Of a stretch of 64,000 bases of DNA, positions 43,376-52,494 are shown one piece after another. Source of the DNA: Stigonema ocellatum SAG 48.90 = DSM 106950. Its GTDB lineage: Bacteria > Cyanobacteriota > Cyanobacteriia > Cyanobacteriales > Nostocaceae. Each line of letters begins with the position of its first letter. The stretch's first letter is position 1. The position numbers and the translations under genes are program-made. Below the pieces are notes generated by a model. That model was not told the DNA's origin. It did not search any database and worked only from the letters and a program-made list of their open reading frames with translations. The DNA lies in contig JADQBA010000012.1 in the NCBI GenBank assembly GCA_016903675.1, forward strand, positions 50,101 to 114,100, read 5' to 3'.

Positions 43376-44038
43376 TCATAATTCATAATTCATCACTCCT
43401 AACTCTTCATATTCCTCAGTTATTTGAGAGTCATTTCCTAGAGAATTAAGGGCAACTTCACTCTTCATGCCATCGGACTTGCGAGTACTGCGTATGGCAG
43501 GACGAGTACGCCTGTAGCCAGCCCTTTCCGCTTTTTGATTTTCGTAATTAATGAGTCTGCCATAGTGTTCGTGCTGGCTTAAATTCATCGACAAGGAAAT
43601 ATGCTGGCGGACATTACCAAAACCTTTACAAGTGAAAAACTTGACTGCTGGAGTATTGGTGGGATCGGTGTCTACCAGCATAAACCGCGCCCCATCTTCA
43701 ATCATCCGGGCGACTACCTGATCAACCAGTTTGTCTCCCACTTTTCGACGCTGGAAGTTAGGACTGACTCCTAACCACACAATGTATCCATAAATCAAAG
43801 ATGCCTTGGTAATGATGGTTCCCAAAATGAATCCTGCTAGTTGTCCTTCTATTTCAGCAACAAGGCAGTATTCTGGATCTGTGTTGTAAAGTCCAATCAC
43901 CTCCCACTCATCCCAGGTTCTGTACAAGTAAGGATATAGATCGCTGGTAAATAGTTCTTCTCCCAAGTGGTAAACGGGGGCGATGTCATCAATTGCTAAT
44001 TCGCGGACATAAACGGCTTCATTTTCATCAAAATGCAT
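43376..44038 (-). CDS. GNAT family N-acetyltransferase
   Basis: 220 residues. GNAT fold in residues about 10-155: LVAEIEGQLAGFILGTII, then the acetyl-CoA binding VSPNFQRRKVGDKLVDQVV and LVDTDPTNTPAVKFFTCKGF. The ~65-residue tail after the domain is basic and low-complexity; its last residues (EELGVMNYEL) are encoded by the repeat bordering the gene. Acceptor unknown. Confidence 0.82.
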   Translation of the reverse strand: MHFDENEAVYVRELAIDDIAPVYHLGEELFTSDLYPYLYRTWDEWEVIGLYNTDPEYCLVAEIEGQLAGFILGTIITKASLIYGYIVWLGVSPNFQRRKVGDKLVDQVVARMIEDGARFMLVDTDPTNTPAVKFFTCKGFGNVRQHISLSMNLSQHEHYGRLINYENQKAERAGYRRTRPAIRSTRKSDGMKSEVALNSLGNDSQITEEYEELGVMNYEL

Positions 44039-44039
44039 A

Positions 44040-44139
44040 AAAAAATGTTGATAGTTGATAGTTGTTAGTTGTTAGTTGATAGTTGTTAGTTGTTCGTTAT
44101 TTGGAGAACAATCCACACTCAACAATCAACAACTAACAA
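44040..44139. repeat. TTGTTAG/TTGATAG heptamers and complement
   Basis: TAGTTGATAGTTGTTAGTTGT-type units at about 44048-44095 and CAACAATCAACAACTAACAATC at 44119-44140, a foldback in the spacer between the GNAT and nuclease-like genes. Confidence 0.7.
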
Positions 44140-44967
44140 TCAAAGGGATATCTCTTGAATGGTAGCGACATTGAGTAGGGTAGTGTCCACCCCGGAGGGA
44201 GAATTTGTTCCAGACATTTTTTGAGAAGTTCCTAGACGGCGATCGCACCGCGTGGCATACTGACAATAATCACAAGCTTTGCTTCCCTCTGGCACTTGTG
44301 GAAATTCTTTTCCTTGTTGATAACCTCCCAGCCACTTGGTTAACTTGCCCAACAGTTGACTCAGCTTCTTTGCTGTTTGCTCGTAATCGATTTTATTGTA
44401 ACTAAATTTAATACTTTGGAGTTTACCGTCCGACTGGACAAACCAGTATGTCATAGAAATATTTTCTGGTGAGTATTCGCTAGTTTCAGCCAAGACATAC
44501 ATGTAGAGGCGTGTCTGCCAGTTTTGTTCTAACCTACGTTTGTTTGGGGGTTTGGAATGAGTTTTCCAGTCGTGAATTTGCGCTTGCTGGTTATCTGCAC
44601 TCAATAAATCATAGACAACCGTGAGCAAATAGTCTTGAACTTGCAAGGTACGGTAGTGTTCGCTGGCGCGGAAAGTTTGAGTATTGGGAACAGGTGTTAA
44701 AATTTCTGGTGCTGCATCAGCAAAAGCTGTCATCCAGCTTTGTAGTTGGGTGTCTGCTTGCAGAAAAGTATTAATGGGCAAACCCATTTCTCGTTGCTGC
44801 ATCAGCAGGTGAAAACGACTCCCCAAAGCCAGCCGTTCCTCGTGTTCTGGGTCTGAGGGAGAATGGAGTTGTTCTAAGTAGGTGTGTTGGAACTGACGGG
44901 GACAACTTTCAAGCAAGTTGAGTTGTCCTTGGGAAAGTCGCAAGAGTTGAGTTTGAGTTGACAGCAT
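44140..44967 (-). CDS. PD-(D/E)XK nuclease family protein (RecB/Cas4-like)
   Basis: 275 residues. N-terminal SQGQLNLLESCPRQFQHTYLEQL is the usual RecB/Cas4-type entry block. Active-site core: HDWKTHSKPP (Asp-x-Lys, about residue 145) and QTRLYMYVLAE. A C-terminal cysteine set (ACDYCQYATRC) suggests an Fe-S cluster with an earlier Cys (CPRQF), as in Cas4 and AddB. No CRISPR array or cas gene is near, so a Cas4 role is not supported. The 3' end is bounded by repeats. Confidence 0.8.
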   Translation of the reverse strand: MLSTQTQLLRLSQGQLNLLESCPRQFQHTYLEQLHSPSDPEHEERLALGSRFHLLMQQREMGLPINTFLQADTQLQSWMTAFADAAPEILTPVPNTQTFRASEHYRTLQVQDYLLTVVYDLLSADNQQAQIHDWKTHSKPPNKRRLEQNWQTRLYMYVLAETSEYSPENISMTYWFVQSDGKLQSIKFSYNKIDYEQTAKKLSQLLGKLTKWLGGYQQGKEFPQVPEGSKACDYCQYATRCDRRLGTSQKMSGTNSPSGVDTTLLNVATIQEISL

Positions 44968-45081
44968 TATTCTAGGTTAGCAAGGATTTAGCGTCCTCAT
45001 GACTTTGCCATGATCCTTAGCTAAACAGAGTCGTCTACTTGAGACAATAATAGTATTATATAGTAATATCTTGATATCAAA

Positions 45082-45325
45082 ATGCCGCTTGTTCTCAGGG
45101 TTGACCCAATTCCACTTATAACTGACGCATCTGGCGTTGTCCGCATCAGCAAAACTCGTGTGACTTTAGATACGGTTGGAATGGGCGGCGCAGCAAGGGC
45201 GGATCGTCTTAACTCACGATGTTGCAACAATGACGAACTTTGCTTATGAACGAGTTCAAGCGGGTGAGGCAATGCCTGGGTTATTTGAGGTCAGTCGTCG
45301 TGTTCCAGTTGGGTTGGCAATTTAA
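45082..45325 (+). pseudogene. DUF433 antitoxin / DUF5615 toxin remnants fused by deletion
   Basis: The first 35 codons (MPLVLRVDPIPLITDASGVVRISKTRVTL) are the start of a DUF433-type antitoxin. The sequence then jumps, in another frame, to the C-terminal part of a DUF5615 PIN-like toxin (GRIVLTHDVATMTNFAYERV ... SRRVPVGLAI, stop 45323-45325). The middle of both genes is missing. It is a scar of a lost toxin-antitoxin pair. Confidence 0.7.
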
Positions 45326-45329
45326 TCCA

Positions 45330-45410
45330 CTGTCCGGCAATGCGTAGACGACCACCACAGATTCCAGGAGTGCGGACCATTAAAGTGCCAATTTCTGTAA
45401 AAGTTTGCAT
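45330..45410 (-). pseudogene. Truncated N-terminus of a DUF433 gene
   Basis: On the minus strand the first 27 codons of the intact DUF433 gene at 52495-52767 are repeated (start MQTFTEIGT, bases 45410 down to 45330) and then cut off. It is a partial copy of that gene, or the shared start of a family. Confidence 0.7.
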
Positions 45411-45483
45411 AGGCTAGCATTCTTCTAGGTTAGCTTTGATTTAGCGTCCTCATGACTTTCCCGTGATCCTTAGCTAAACAGAG

Positions 45484-46103
45484 TTGTCCCTCATGGACTT
45501 GATGATATTTCAATCCCTGATAAGCATTCATACAGTGAAATCCCCACCATTCTGGATAAAATACGACATGAGCGTGATTCTGTCCGTATTTGCGCTTGTT
45601 TGAAAACCGCGATAAGTGCGTAATTTATAGAAAAGAGGGATATTTCTATACCGATAGAGGGAAAGATTTGCGTTACTATCATCAGCAAGGAGATTGGGGC
45701 TGATTATCAGAAAGCGCCTTGTCAGGTCAGGGATTAAGTGCCACTATAAGTAGATGGATATGTATGAGAAGTAGCAGTTAAGCTTGTTGTTGGAGTTTCC
45801 CAATTGTGCGATGAGGTTTCCGGTACGCCATTGTGAGTCCATGAGTCTTAGTAGTTTTTTTATACTTACCGGACGTATGGCGAAGTATCAAAAATAGCTC
45901 TAAGTACAAATCCTCTTCTTTCAATTCCTACAGACACAGCTTTTTGCCGTCTTGTCATAAAAATTTCCAAATCATAATCAAAAAATTAGAGAATATACAA
46001 TTATGACTTTTATTTTAATTACAATAGACGGATATTTTGCCTAGTTTAGACAGTAAAATGAATGAATTATTAAATATATCTAAGAAACTATATTTCATCA
46101 AGG
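45484..46103. other. Intergenic region before the C5 methyltransferase
   Basis: About 620 bases. A possible degraded coding stretch on the plus strand (DDISIPDKHSYSEIPTILDK ... REGYFYTDRGKDLRYYHQQGDW, around 45495-45705) has at least one frameshift; family not identified. The rest is AT-rich without genes. Confidence 0.4.
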
Positions 46104-47351
46104 ATGCCAGCATCAAATTCAGCAGTATATAGCACAAAAAGGAAATACCCCACCGTACTAGATTTATTTTGTGGTGCGGGTGGTATGAGTTTAGGTTTTA
46201 AAAATGCCGGATGTAAAATTTTAGGAGGAATAGATAATAATCCCCATGCAGTTAGGACTCATAATAGAAATTTTCCTAACTGTAAACTTGTGCTTGAGCC
46301 TCAGGATATTAGTAATATCAAGCTAGGAGATTTGAAGATAAAGCCTGGTGACGTTGATATTTTAATTGGCGGACCACCCTGTCAAGTATACTCGCATGTT
46401 GGCATGGGGAAAATGCGGTCACTGGGCATAAAAATTGAAAATGATCCAAGAAATTTTATGTATCAAAAATTTGTTTATTTTTTAGATTTTTATCAGCCAT
46501 TATTTTTCGTATTGGAGAATGTAGATAGCTTGGTTGGCAAACCAATATTCTCGAATATTCTCAGAGAACTAGAGTTAGGTTCACCACGAAACCGAGAGAA
46601 TTATCCTGGCTATCGAGTTCATCATAGAATACTAACAGCTTCTGATTATGGTGTGCCTCAAATTAGGAAACGTCTTTTTATTGTTGGTGTACGTCAAGAC
46701 ATCGATTGTGAATTTGAATTTCCTAAACCACTGAAGCAGAAACCAGTGTCAGTAGGGGAGGCTATTAGCGACCTGATACCACTTACCCCACCATACCTGC
46801 CTTTTAGTAGTAAAAGTAGTGGACTTCATCAGGTAGATACTAAAAAACATTATCTAGTTCCTCCTCAATCTAGGTATCAGAAAAAAATGAGAAGAGAAAT
46901 AACTAAAATGCTAGAGCCAGATAGTGTTATGAATCATATATGTCGCTCTCATAACCCAATAGATATGATTTGTTTTGCCATGCTTGCCCAAGGTGGAAAA
47001 TACACAGATTTACCTGAAAACATGAGACGTTATCGTTGGGATATTTTTGATGATAAGTATAAGCGTTTACCCTGGAACAAGCCTGCATGGACATTGACTG
47101 CTCACATGAGAAAAGATTGCTTGGCTTATATTCATCCAATACAAAATCGTAGTATTTCGGTGAGAGAAGCGGCTAGGCTGCAAAGTTTCCCAGATCACTT
47201 CGTATTCGATGCGCCAATGACCAGAATGTTTGAGTTGGTTGGGAATTCTGTGCCTCCTCTTTTGGCAGAAGCGATCGCTAAGCCTATTGCCAAACAAGTA
47301 CAAGCTTACTATGAGACTCACTCAAAGGTGGTTCAAATCAGCTTATTTTAG
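46104..47351 (+). CDS. DNA cytosine-5 methyltransferase
   Basis: 415 residues. Motif I DLFCGAGGMSLGFKNAGC (about 16-33), motif IV GGPPCQVYSHVG with the catalytic Cys (about 94), motif VI ENVDSL, motif VIII RKRLFIVGVRQ and a C-terminal ELVGNSVPPLLAEAIAKPI (motif X) are all present. Motif IV has QVYS rather than the common QGFS. Probably the modification part of the neighbouring restriction-type operon. Codon use is AT-rich compared with flanking genes, which suggests horizontal transfer. Recognition sequence cannot be read. Confidence 0.9.
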   Translation: MPASNSAVYSTKRKYPTVLDLFCGAGGMSLGFKNAGCKILGGIDNNPHAVRTHNRNFPNCKLVLEPQDISNIKLGDLKIKPGDVDILIGGPPCQVYSHVGMGKMRSLGIKIENDPRNFMYQKFVYFLDFYQPLFFVLENVDSLVGKPIFSNILRELELGSPRNRENYPGYRVHHRILTASDYGVPQIRKRLFIVGVRQDIDCEFEFPKPLKQKPVSVGEAISDLIPLTPPYLPFSSKSSGLHQVDTKKHYLVPPQSRYQKKMRREITKMLEPDSVMNHICRSHNPIDMICFAMLAQGGKYTDLPENMRRYRWDIFDDKYKRLPWNKPAWTLTAHMRKDCLAYIHPIQNRSISVREAARLQSFPDHFVFDAPMTRMFELVGNSVPPLLAEAIAKPIAKQVQAYYETHSKVVQISLF

Positions 47352-47469
47352 TGTTATTGCTCTGAAAATTTAGATGATAGCAATGTGAAGTGATGAATTT
47401 TGTAGAATATGTGGGAATTATTAAATATAACTACTAAGATTTTTTAGTCAACTGGGAGTTACAACCTTT

Positions 47470-47583
47470 TATGAAAATAATAGCGGTTTGCGATTCAATG
47501 AGGTACACGGGTAGGGGCGAACGGTCGTTCGCCCCTACCCTGTGGGTGTACTTCATCCAGATGAAAACCGTTATAGGTAGATC
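47470..47583. repeat. Palindromic element before the GHKL gene
   Basis: GGGTAGGGGCGAAC (47509-47522) and GTTCGCCCCTACCC (47527-47540) pair perfectly; AGCGGTTT/AAAACCGT outer ends extend the fold. Shares the GTAGGGGCG/CGCCCCTAC hairpin core with the element at 4598-4708. Confidence 0.65.
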
Positions 47584-49083
47584 GTGAGCATGTTTCGTAA
47601 GCAGATTAGCAACGAATACGATCTGGTTGAACCCCGTGCGCCTGCAATGCTGGAGTCATTGCGGGCGTTTGGATATAACATCCAGACTGCGATCGCCGAT
47701 CTCATTGATAACAGTATTTCAGCAGGGGCAAAGAATGTCTGGCTGACATTCCAGTGGGATGGTTCTGAGTCTTACATCTCTATCCGAGATGACGGTAAAG
47801 GCATGACTGAAGCAGAACTCATTAATGCCATGCGACCAGGCAGTCGAAGTCCTCTAGAACAAAGGGAGCCAAATGATTTGGGAAGATTTGGTTTAGGACT
47901 CAAGACGGCTTCTTTATCTCAATGTAGACGGTTGACAGTTTGCACAAAGGCTGTTAATCAAAGCCCTGTAACCCGCCGATGGGATTTAGATTATGTAAAT
48001 CAAACAGGAGAGTGGCGGTTACTCCGTTCAGCAGCATCAGGTTCAGAAAAACGACTAGCCTCCTTAGATCAATTGGAAAGCGGTACTGTAGTCCTGTGGG
48101 AGGGTATGGATCGAGTGGTAGGAGAGACAAAAACTGACAATCCGAAGGATAGAGACCGCTTTTTAGAAATGATTGAATATGTGGAAAAGCATCTGGGGAT
48201 GGTATTCCACAGATTTTTGGAGCGTAAGAATAAGTTAAAAATCTGGATTAATAAGCGTCTGATAGAGCCGTGGGACCCATTTCTCACAAAAGAAAAAGCA
48301 ACGCAGTTTTTGCCAGAGGAGAATTTATATATCCGAGGAGATCAGGTAGTTGTCCAACCCTATGTGCTACCTCATCACTCAAAAGTCGATCAGCAAACCT
48401 ATGAAAAAGCTGCGGGACCAAATGGCTGGAATGCTCAACAAGGTTTCTATATCTATAGAAATGAGAGGATGCTGGTAGCAGGTGACTGGCTGGGTTTAGG
48501 CTTACAGCGCGATGAGTATTGTAAACTTGCTCGCATTCAGGTAGACCTGCCCAATTCAATGGATAGTGACTGGAGTATCGATGTTAAAAAGTCTAGAGCA
48601 CGTCCACCTTCATCATTAAGAACAGACCTCAAGCGCATTGCACGACTAACGCGCTCTAAAGCTGGGGATATATACAGACACCGGGGAAAAGTCATTGCCA
48701 GACAGTCCTCAGAAAGTTACGTTTTTCCCTGGCTGAAGAAAGTTAAGCATAGCAAGGTTTTTTATTCCATTAACCCCGAACATCCGTTAGTTATTGAGGC
48801 GCTTAATGTTCCTCAAGAACATCGTAAAGTTATCCAGGCATTACTTCGACTGATAGAAGAGACTGTTCCTGTCCAGCAAATTTGGGTGGACAGTGCTGAA
48901 AATTCAGACCTACAGAGCCAACCTTTTGAGGGAGTTCCTTCTCAGGAAGTTAAAGAAGTAATGATGGAAGTTTATAACGCTCTGATAAAAAATGGATTGT
49001 CTTCCAAAGAAGCTCGAAGACGATTAATTACTATGGAACCTTTCCAGCACTTTGAAGAACTGGTGGCTAGTTTAGGTGAATAA
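47584..49083 (+). CDS. GHKL (MORC/MutL-like) ATPase of a restriction-type system
   Basis: 499 residues. N-terminal ATP-binding GHKL domain: N-box AIADLIDNSISAGA (about residues 38-51), G1 RDDGKGM (about 69-75), G2 GRFGLGLKTASLSQ (about 100-113). Transducer-like region and a helical C-terminus follow. MORC-type ATPases sit in bacterial restriction operons with Z1, DUF4420 endonuclease and AIPR proteins (described by Iyer, Abhiman and Aravind). All four are present here in that order, downstream of the methyltransferase. This gene appears intact. The next gene starts 20 bases after it. Confidence 0.85.
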   Translation: MSMFRKQISNEYDLVEPRAPAMLESLRAFGYNIQTAIADLIDNSISAGAKNVWLTFQWDGSESYISIRDDGKGMTEAELINAMRPGSRSPLEQREPNDLGRFGLGLKTASLSQCRRLTVCTKAVNQSPVTRRWDLDYVNQTGEWRLLRSAASGSEKRLASLDQLESGTVVLWEGMDRVVGETKTDNPKDRDRFLEMIEYVEKHLGMVFHRFLERKNKLKIWINKRLIEPWDPFLTKEKATQFLPEENLYIRGDQVVVQPYVLPHHSKVDQQTYEKAAGPNGWNAQQGFYIYRNERMLVAGDWLGLGLQRDEYCKLARIQVDLPNSMDSDWSIDVKKSRARPPSSLRTDLKRIARLTRSKAGDIYRHRGKVIARQSSESYVFPWLKKVKHSKVFYSINPEHPLVIEALNVPQEHRKVIQALLRLIEETVPVQQIWVDSAENSDLQSQPFEGVPSQEVKEVMMEVYNALIKNGLSSKEARRRLITMEPFQHFEELVASLGE

Positions 49084-49102
49084 AAAAAACAGGAGACTTG
49101 AA

Positions 49103-50641
49103 ATGAATGATTATGATATGGCTCGTCAGTTAGTACAAGTTATGTTGAAGGTTGAGCCGACACCCACACAGGAAATCATCCAAGAAAAAGTTAAGGCTGT
49201 TGTCACTATGCTTGCTAACCAACGGAATGGAGCCGTTGATGTTGATGAGGACAAGCTAGTTCGGGAGCTAGAAAGCCTGTTCAACATTTCAATGGGAATA
49301 GGGACAATCTTGGATGATCGACAAGAGGATCATATTCCTTGGTTGCCTGACCGCAGAAGTGAAATCAGTTGGGATTTTTGGAATAGGTACAGACGCTATC
49401 TAGAAGAGGAAAAGGGCTGGGCACCAGCTACCATTGATCGACTTGATTTGCTCACAGATGAAATTTTAGAAAGACTTGAATATCCTCTGCGTACAGGATC
49501 TTGGGATCGCAGGGGAATGGTTGTTGGACAAGTTCAGTCAGGAAAAACTGCCAACTATACAGGTTTAATTTGCAAAGCAGTTGATGCCGGATACAAATTG
49601 ATTATTGTCCTAGCTGGTTTGCAGAATAGCTTACGTAGTCAGACACTCCGGGCTTCCAAGATGTATGACACACTAATGCAAATGGGACGCTGGTTTGGTT
49701 ATAAACCCGGATATCTCGATGTTTGCCGACTATATACGACTGATGAGCTAGTTGAATGGTACAAGCATATAACTGTCGCTAGTGAGGAACTCCGACAAGA
49801 ATTTGATTATATGGCTGATAGCGGTGCAACCCCTGAAGATTTTGGTTTCAAAGTCCGAACACATCCACAAGGACTAATGATCACTGGGGCTAACAAGATG
49901 AGAACAGGCGCAAAAATGGAACTCTCCTTTGCTGGAAGCATCAGCGAGACAACCATTTTTTATAAAGATGATCGGAAAAATCAGATAAATTTCGAGGTAA
50001 CAGAAGAACTACTCAGAAGCCTGGGTGCATACATTGATCGAGAGAACGACAACTATATTTGGAAGAATATACCTGCTGATAAAATTATCGATTTTTTTTC
50101 AGGCTATGAGTCACATCCTAAATGTAGAGTTGCAAAAACTTCTTTACTAACTGAATATATCAAAGCTCAACGTCCGATGAATGAGCTAGTTTCATGGACA
50201 GTTATTCTTATATCAAATAAGCAAGCTGAAAATATGAGCAGCATTGCTGGACATGCTGTAGGTTTAATCCTGCGCAAGCAAGCAGATTCCAGTACCTCTC
50301 AAGAGTATCGACTGAGAAAGTCTCGTCTCCTAAGTCCGACAGATGAATGGCTTGATTTACCTCAACCAACTCGTGATGCAATTCTCGATGAAACCCGACG
50401 TTTGCGACAAGAGGCTGGGAAACCACCAAGTTCTAGCAAAACCCCCAACGGTACAGCCTTACGTTCCAAGCGTTCCGCCAAAAATGGCTTACTTTTGCTC
50501 TATCCTGTAGACCCAGCAGAAATTAACTCTGATATTCCAATCATCGGTTTTGTCGTGAGTTTTCCCAACAGCACTACAGCCAAAAGGATCGAATATCACG
50601 TTAATAACATCTACTGGGAACAGGAATTCGGTCAAATATGA
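49103..50641 (+). CDS. Z1-domain putative ATPase with large internal deletion
   Basis: 513 residues; intact relatives are usually about 900 or more. N-terminal ATPase part with Walker A GQVQSGKT (about residues 142-149) and the start of the following helicase segment (LIIVLAGLQNSLRSQT), which then jumps in frame to LRASKMYDTLMQMGRWFGYKPGYLDVCRLY, the far Z1 region. Junction near base 49643. Walker B and most of the Z1 core are missing, so ATPase activity is unlikely. Start at ATG 49103, with AGGAGA upstream. The C-terminus overlaps the next gene by four bases (ATGA). Confidence 0.8.
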   Translation: MNDYDMARQLVQVMLKVEPTPTQEIIQEKVKAVVTMLANQRNGAVDVDEDKLVRELESLFNISMGIGTILDDRQEDHIPWLPDRRSEISWDFWNRYRRYLEEEKGWAPATIDRLDLLTDEILERLEYPLRTGSWDRRGMVVGQVQSGKTANYTGLICKAVDAGYKLIIVLAGLQNSLRSQTLRASKMYDTLMQMGRWFGYKPGYLDVCRLYTTDELVEWYKHITVASEELRQEFDYMADSGATPEDFGFKVRTHPQGLMITGANKMRTGAKMELSFAGSISETTIFYKDDRKNQINFEVTEELLRSLGAYIDRENDNYIWKNIPADKIIDFFSGYESHPKCRVAKTSLLTEYIKAQRPMNELVSWTVILISNKQAENMSSIAGHAVGLILRKQADSSTSQEYRLRKSRLLSPTDEWLDLPQPTRDAILDETRRLRQEAGKPPSSSKTPNGTALRSKRSAKNGLLLLYPVDPAEINSDIPIIGFVVSFPNSTTAKRIEYHVNNIYWEQEFGQI

Positions 50642-51282
50642 GAGTGCAAGATACTTGGAAGTTGTTAGAGGAAGATAGGAGTTCATTATCTTCTGGTTAT
50701 CTCACCCGCCGCGTTTTGCCAGAAGTGAAATATGACGTTTTTTTAGCGATTGAGCTGCCTAGCAATACGCGCTTATTGATGTTAAGGGTTAAGCATTCAT
50801 CAGTAGGAAAAGGCACGGTTTTCCCAAAATCTAGCAGTTTTGAGGTTAGGCGCGTTGCTCTACCAAATGATAGTGAAGCTTATGTCACCCTCCAACTGGT
50901 ACTCACAAATTCCCGATACAGCGACATCTTCACCACACTTGTACAGGACATTGTGGATCATCTTGTCCCCCTTGCTGATGAAACAAACGCTGTCGCTGAA
51001 TTCATCACCCGTCTGCGACGATGGCAAACATTCTTAGAAAAACATAACCCTGAAGGACTCAGCCAAACTGAACAGCAAGGACTATATGGCGAACTCTGGT
51101 TTTTGCGTCAGGTTGTGATTCCTCAACTGGGTTCTCGAAGAGGTGTTCAATGCTGGACTGGTCCCAGAGGAACTCAGCAGGATTTCCAGTTTCAAAGCTG
51201 TGCCGTTGAGGTCAAGACTACTGTAGCAAAGCAGCATCAAAAACTGGCGATTGCTAGTGAACGGCAATTAATTTACAAATAG
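50638..51282 (+). pseudogene. DUF4420 PD-(D/E)XK restriction endonuclease-like, truncated
   Basis: 214 residues. N-terminal two-thirds of a DUF4420 endonuclease-type protein: YLTRRVLPEVKYDVFLAIEL, GELWFLRQVVIPQLGSRRGVQCWTGPRGTQQDFQF and the nuclease core AVEVKTT (Glu-x-Lys) near residue 190. The sequence ends at IASERQLIYK and runs out of frame into AIPR sequence, so the last ~100 residues are lost. Start overlaps the Z1 stop. Confidence 0.8.
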
Positions 51283-52440
51283 TTAATGGTGGTCAAACTA
51301 CTGCATCTATTTATCAAGCAGTTAAAAAAGATAAAGCGGATATATCTAACATTTATGTACAGGCAAAACTGTCAGTTGTAGTGCCTGAAAAAGTTAATGA
51401 AATTGTCCCCCTTATCTCCCGTTATGCTAACAATCAAAACAAAGTCAGTGAAGCTGATTTTTCAGCCAACGATTCGTTCCATATTAAAATCGAGGAGTTA
51501 TCTCGCACCATCTGGGCACCAGCAGTAGATGGCACACAGCGACAAACCCGTTGGTTTTATGAACGGGCGCGGGGACAATATCTTGATGCTAAGGGGCGTG
51601 AGAAAACTTTGGCAAAGAAGGCAGCCTTTACTAGTATGCACCCCACTTCACAAAAATTCACTAAAACTGATTTAGCTAAGTTTGAAAATACCTGGCAACA
51701 ATTACCCCATCTGGTTAGTTTAGGCGCTGAGAAGAACTTTCGTGAGTTGACAATTAAATTGGCTAACCGGGGCAAATTTCAACCTGATGAAGACTATTTT
51801 AAGCGGCTTGTTGCCAAAGCTATTCTATGAGAGAAAAACAGAAAAAATTGTGCAAGCACAGCAATTTGGAGGCTATCGTGCCAATATTGTTACCTATACC
51901 CTTGCTTACTTAAGTTACAAAACAGCACAGCGTATTGACTTAGATCAAATTTGGAAAGAACAGGGACTTTCAGCCCCATTACAGGAAGCAATTAAAATCG
52001 TTTCCCAACAAGTCCATCAATTTATTATCAATCCTCCAGGCGGTCGTAATGTAACTGAGTGGTGTAAAAAAGAAGAATGTTGGAAGCAAATACAGGCTAT
52101 TGAAATTGAGTTACCTACTGAATTTTTGAATGAGTTAATTTCAGTTGATAAAGCAAAGCAAAATCAAATTGATAAAGGCATTGAAAGCCCTGACGCTGAT
52201 GATTTAAAGCTTATTGCACAAATAAGTGATATCCCTGCTGATACTTGGTTTCAGCTTGCTCGTTGGGCAAAGGAAACTAGTAATTTGCAATCCTGGCAAC
52301 GCAGTTTGGCGTTTAGTTTAGGACGACTTGCTACTAATAGTCAGAGTCCATCCCACAAACAAGCTAATCAGGGAATCAAGATTTTGCAACAAGCAAAGGA
52401 ACTCGGATTTAAATCCACTAATGTAGGACTTACTCATTGA
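51258..52440 (+). pseudogene. AIPR (abortive infection phage resistance) protein, N-terminus deleted and frameshifted
   Basis: The frame from about 51258 reads IVNGGQTTASIYQAVKK, then ISRYANNQNKVSEADF and TRWFYERARGQYLDA, all characteristic of AIPR. It stops at 51828-51830 after AKAIL. The shifted frame then resumes with YERKTEKIVQAQQFGGYRANIV and reads on to 52440. The N-terminal ~200 or more residues are missing, fused out of frame to DUF4420. The last codons (NVGLTH) come from the end of a MITE (see 52424-52436). AIPR proteins act in phage defence; this copy is broken. Confidence 0.78.
52424..52436. mobile_element. Solo MITE end at the AIPR 3' end
   Basis: TAGGACTTACTCA followed by TTGACAG matches one end of the element at 11704-11931 and 55170-55391 (TAGGACTTACGCATTGACAG in reverse complement) with one mismatch. 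No second end found within a few hundred bases. Confidence 0.65.
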
Positions 52441-52494
52441 CAGCAATAGTCAGATATGTATTATACATTTTTATCGCCTCAACGTTTGATTTTT

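Larger units (their letters stand above)
44970..45488. repeat. Direct repeat flanking toxin-antitoxin debris
   Basis: A ~65-base sequence (TTCTAGGTTAGC ... TTTAGCGTCCTCATGACTTT ... GATCCTTAGCTAAACAGAG) occurs at 44970-45032 and again at 45418-45483 with few differences. Between them lie the pseudogene at 45082-45325 and the fragment at 45330-45410. The arrangement suggests a local duplication or insertion. Confidence 0.75.

Noticed and set aside
44140..44967. Cas4
   Set aside because: Fold and Cys cluster fit, but no CRISPR-Cas genes or array occur in the window.
45491..45520. Similarity of TTTCAATCCCTGATAAG to cyanobacterial CRISPR repeat starts
   Set aside because: Single occurrence, no second copy or spacer.
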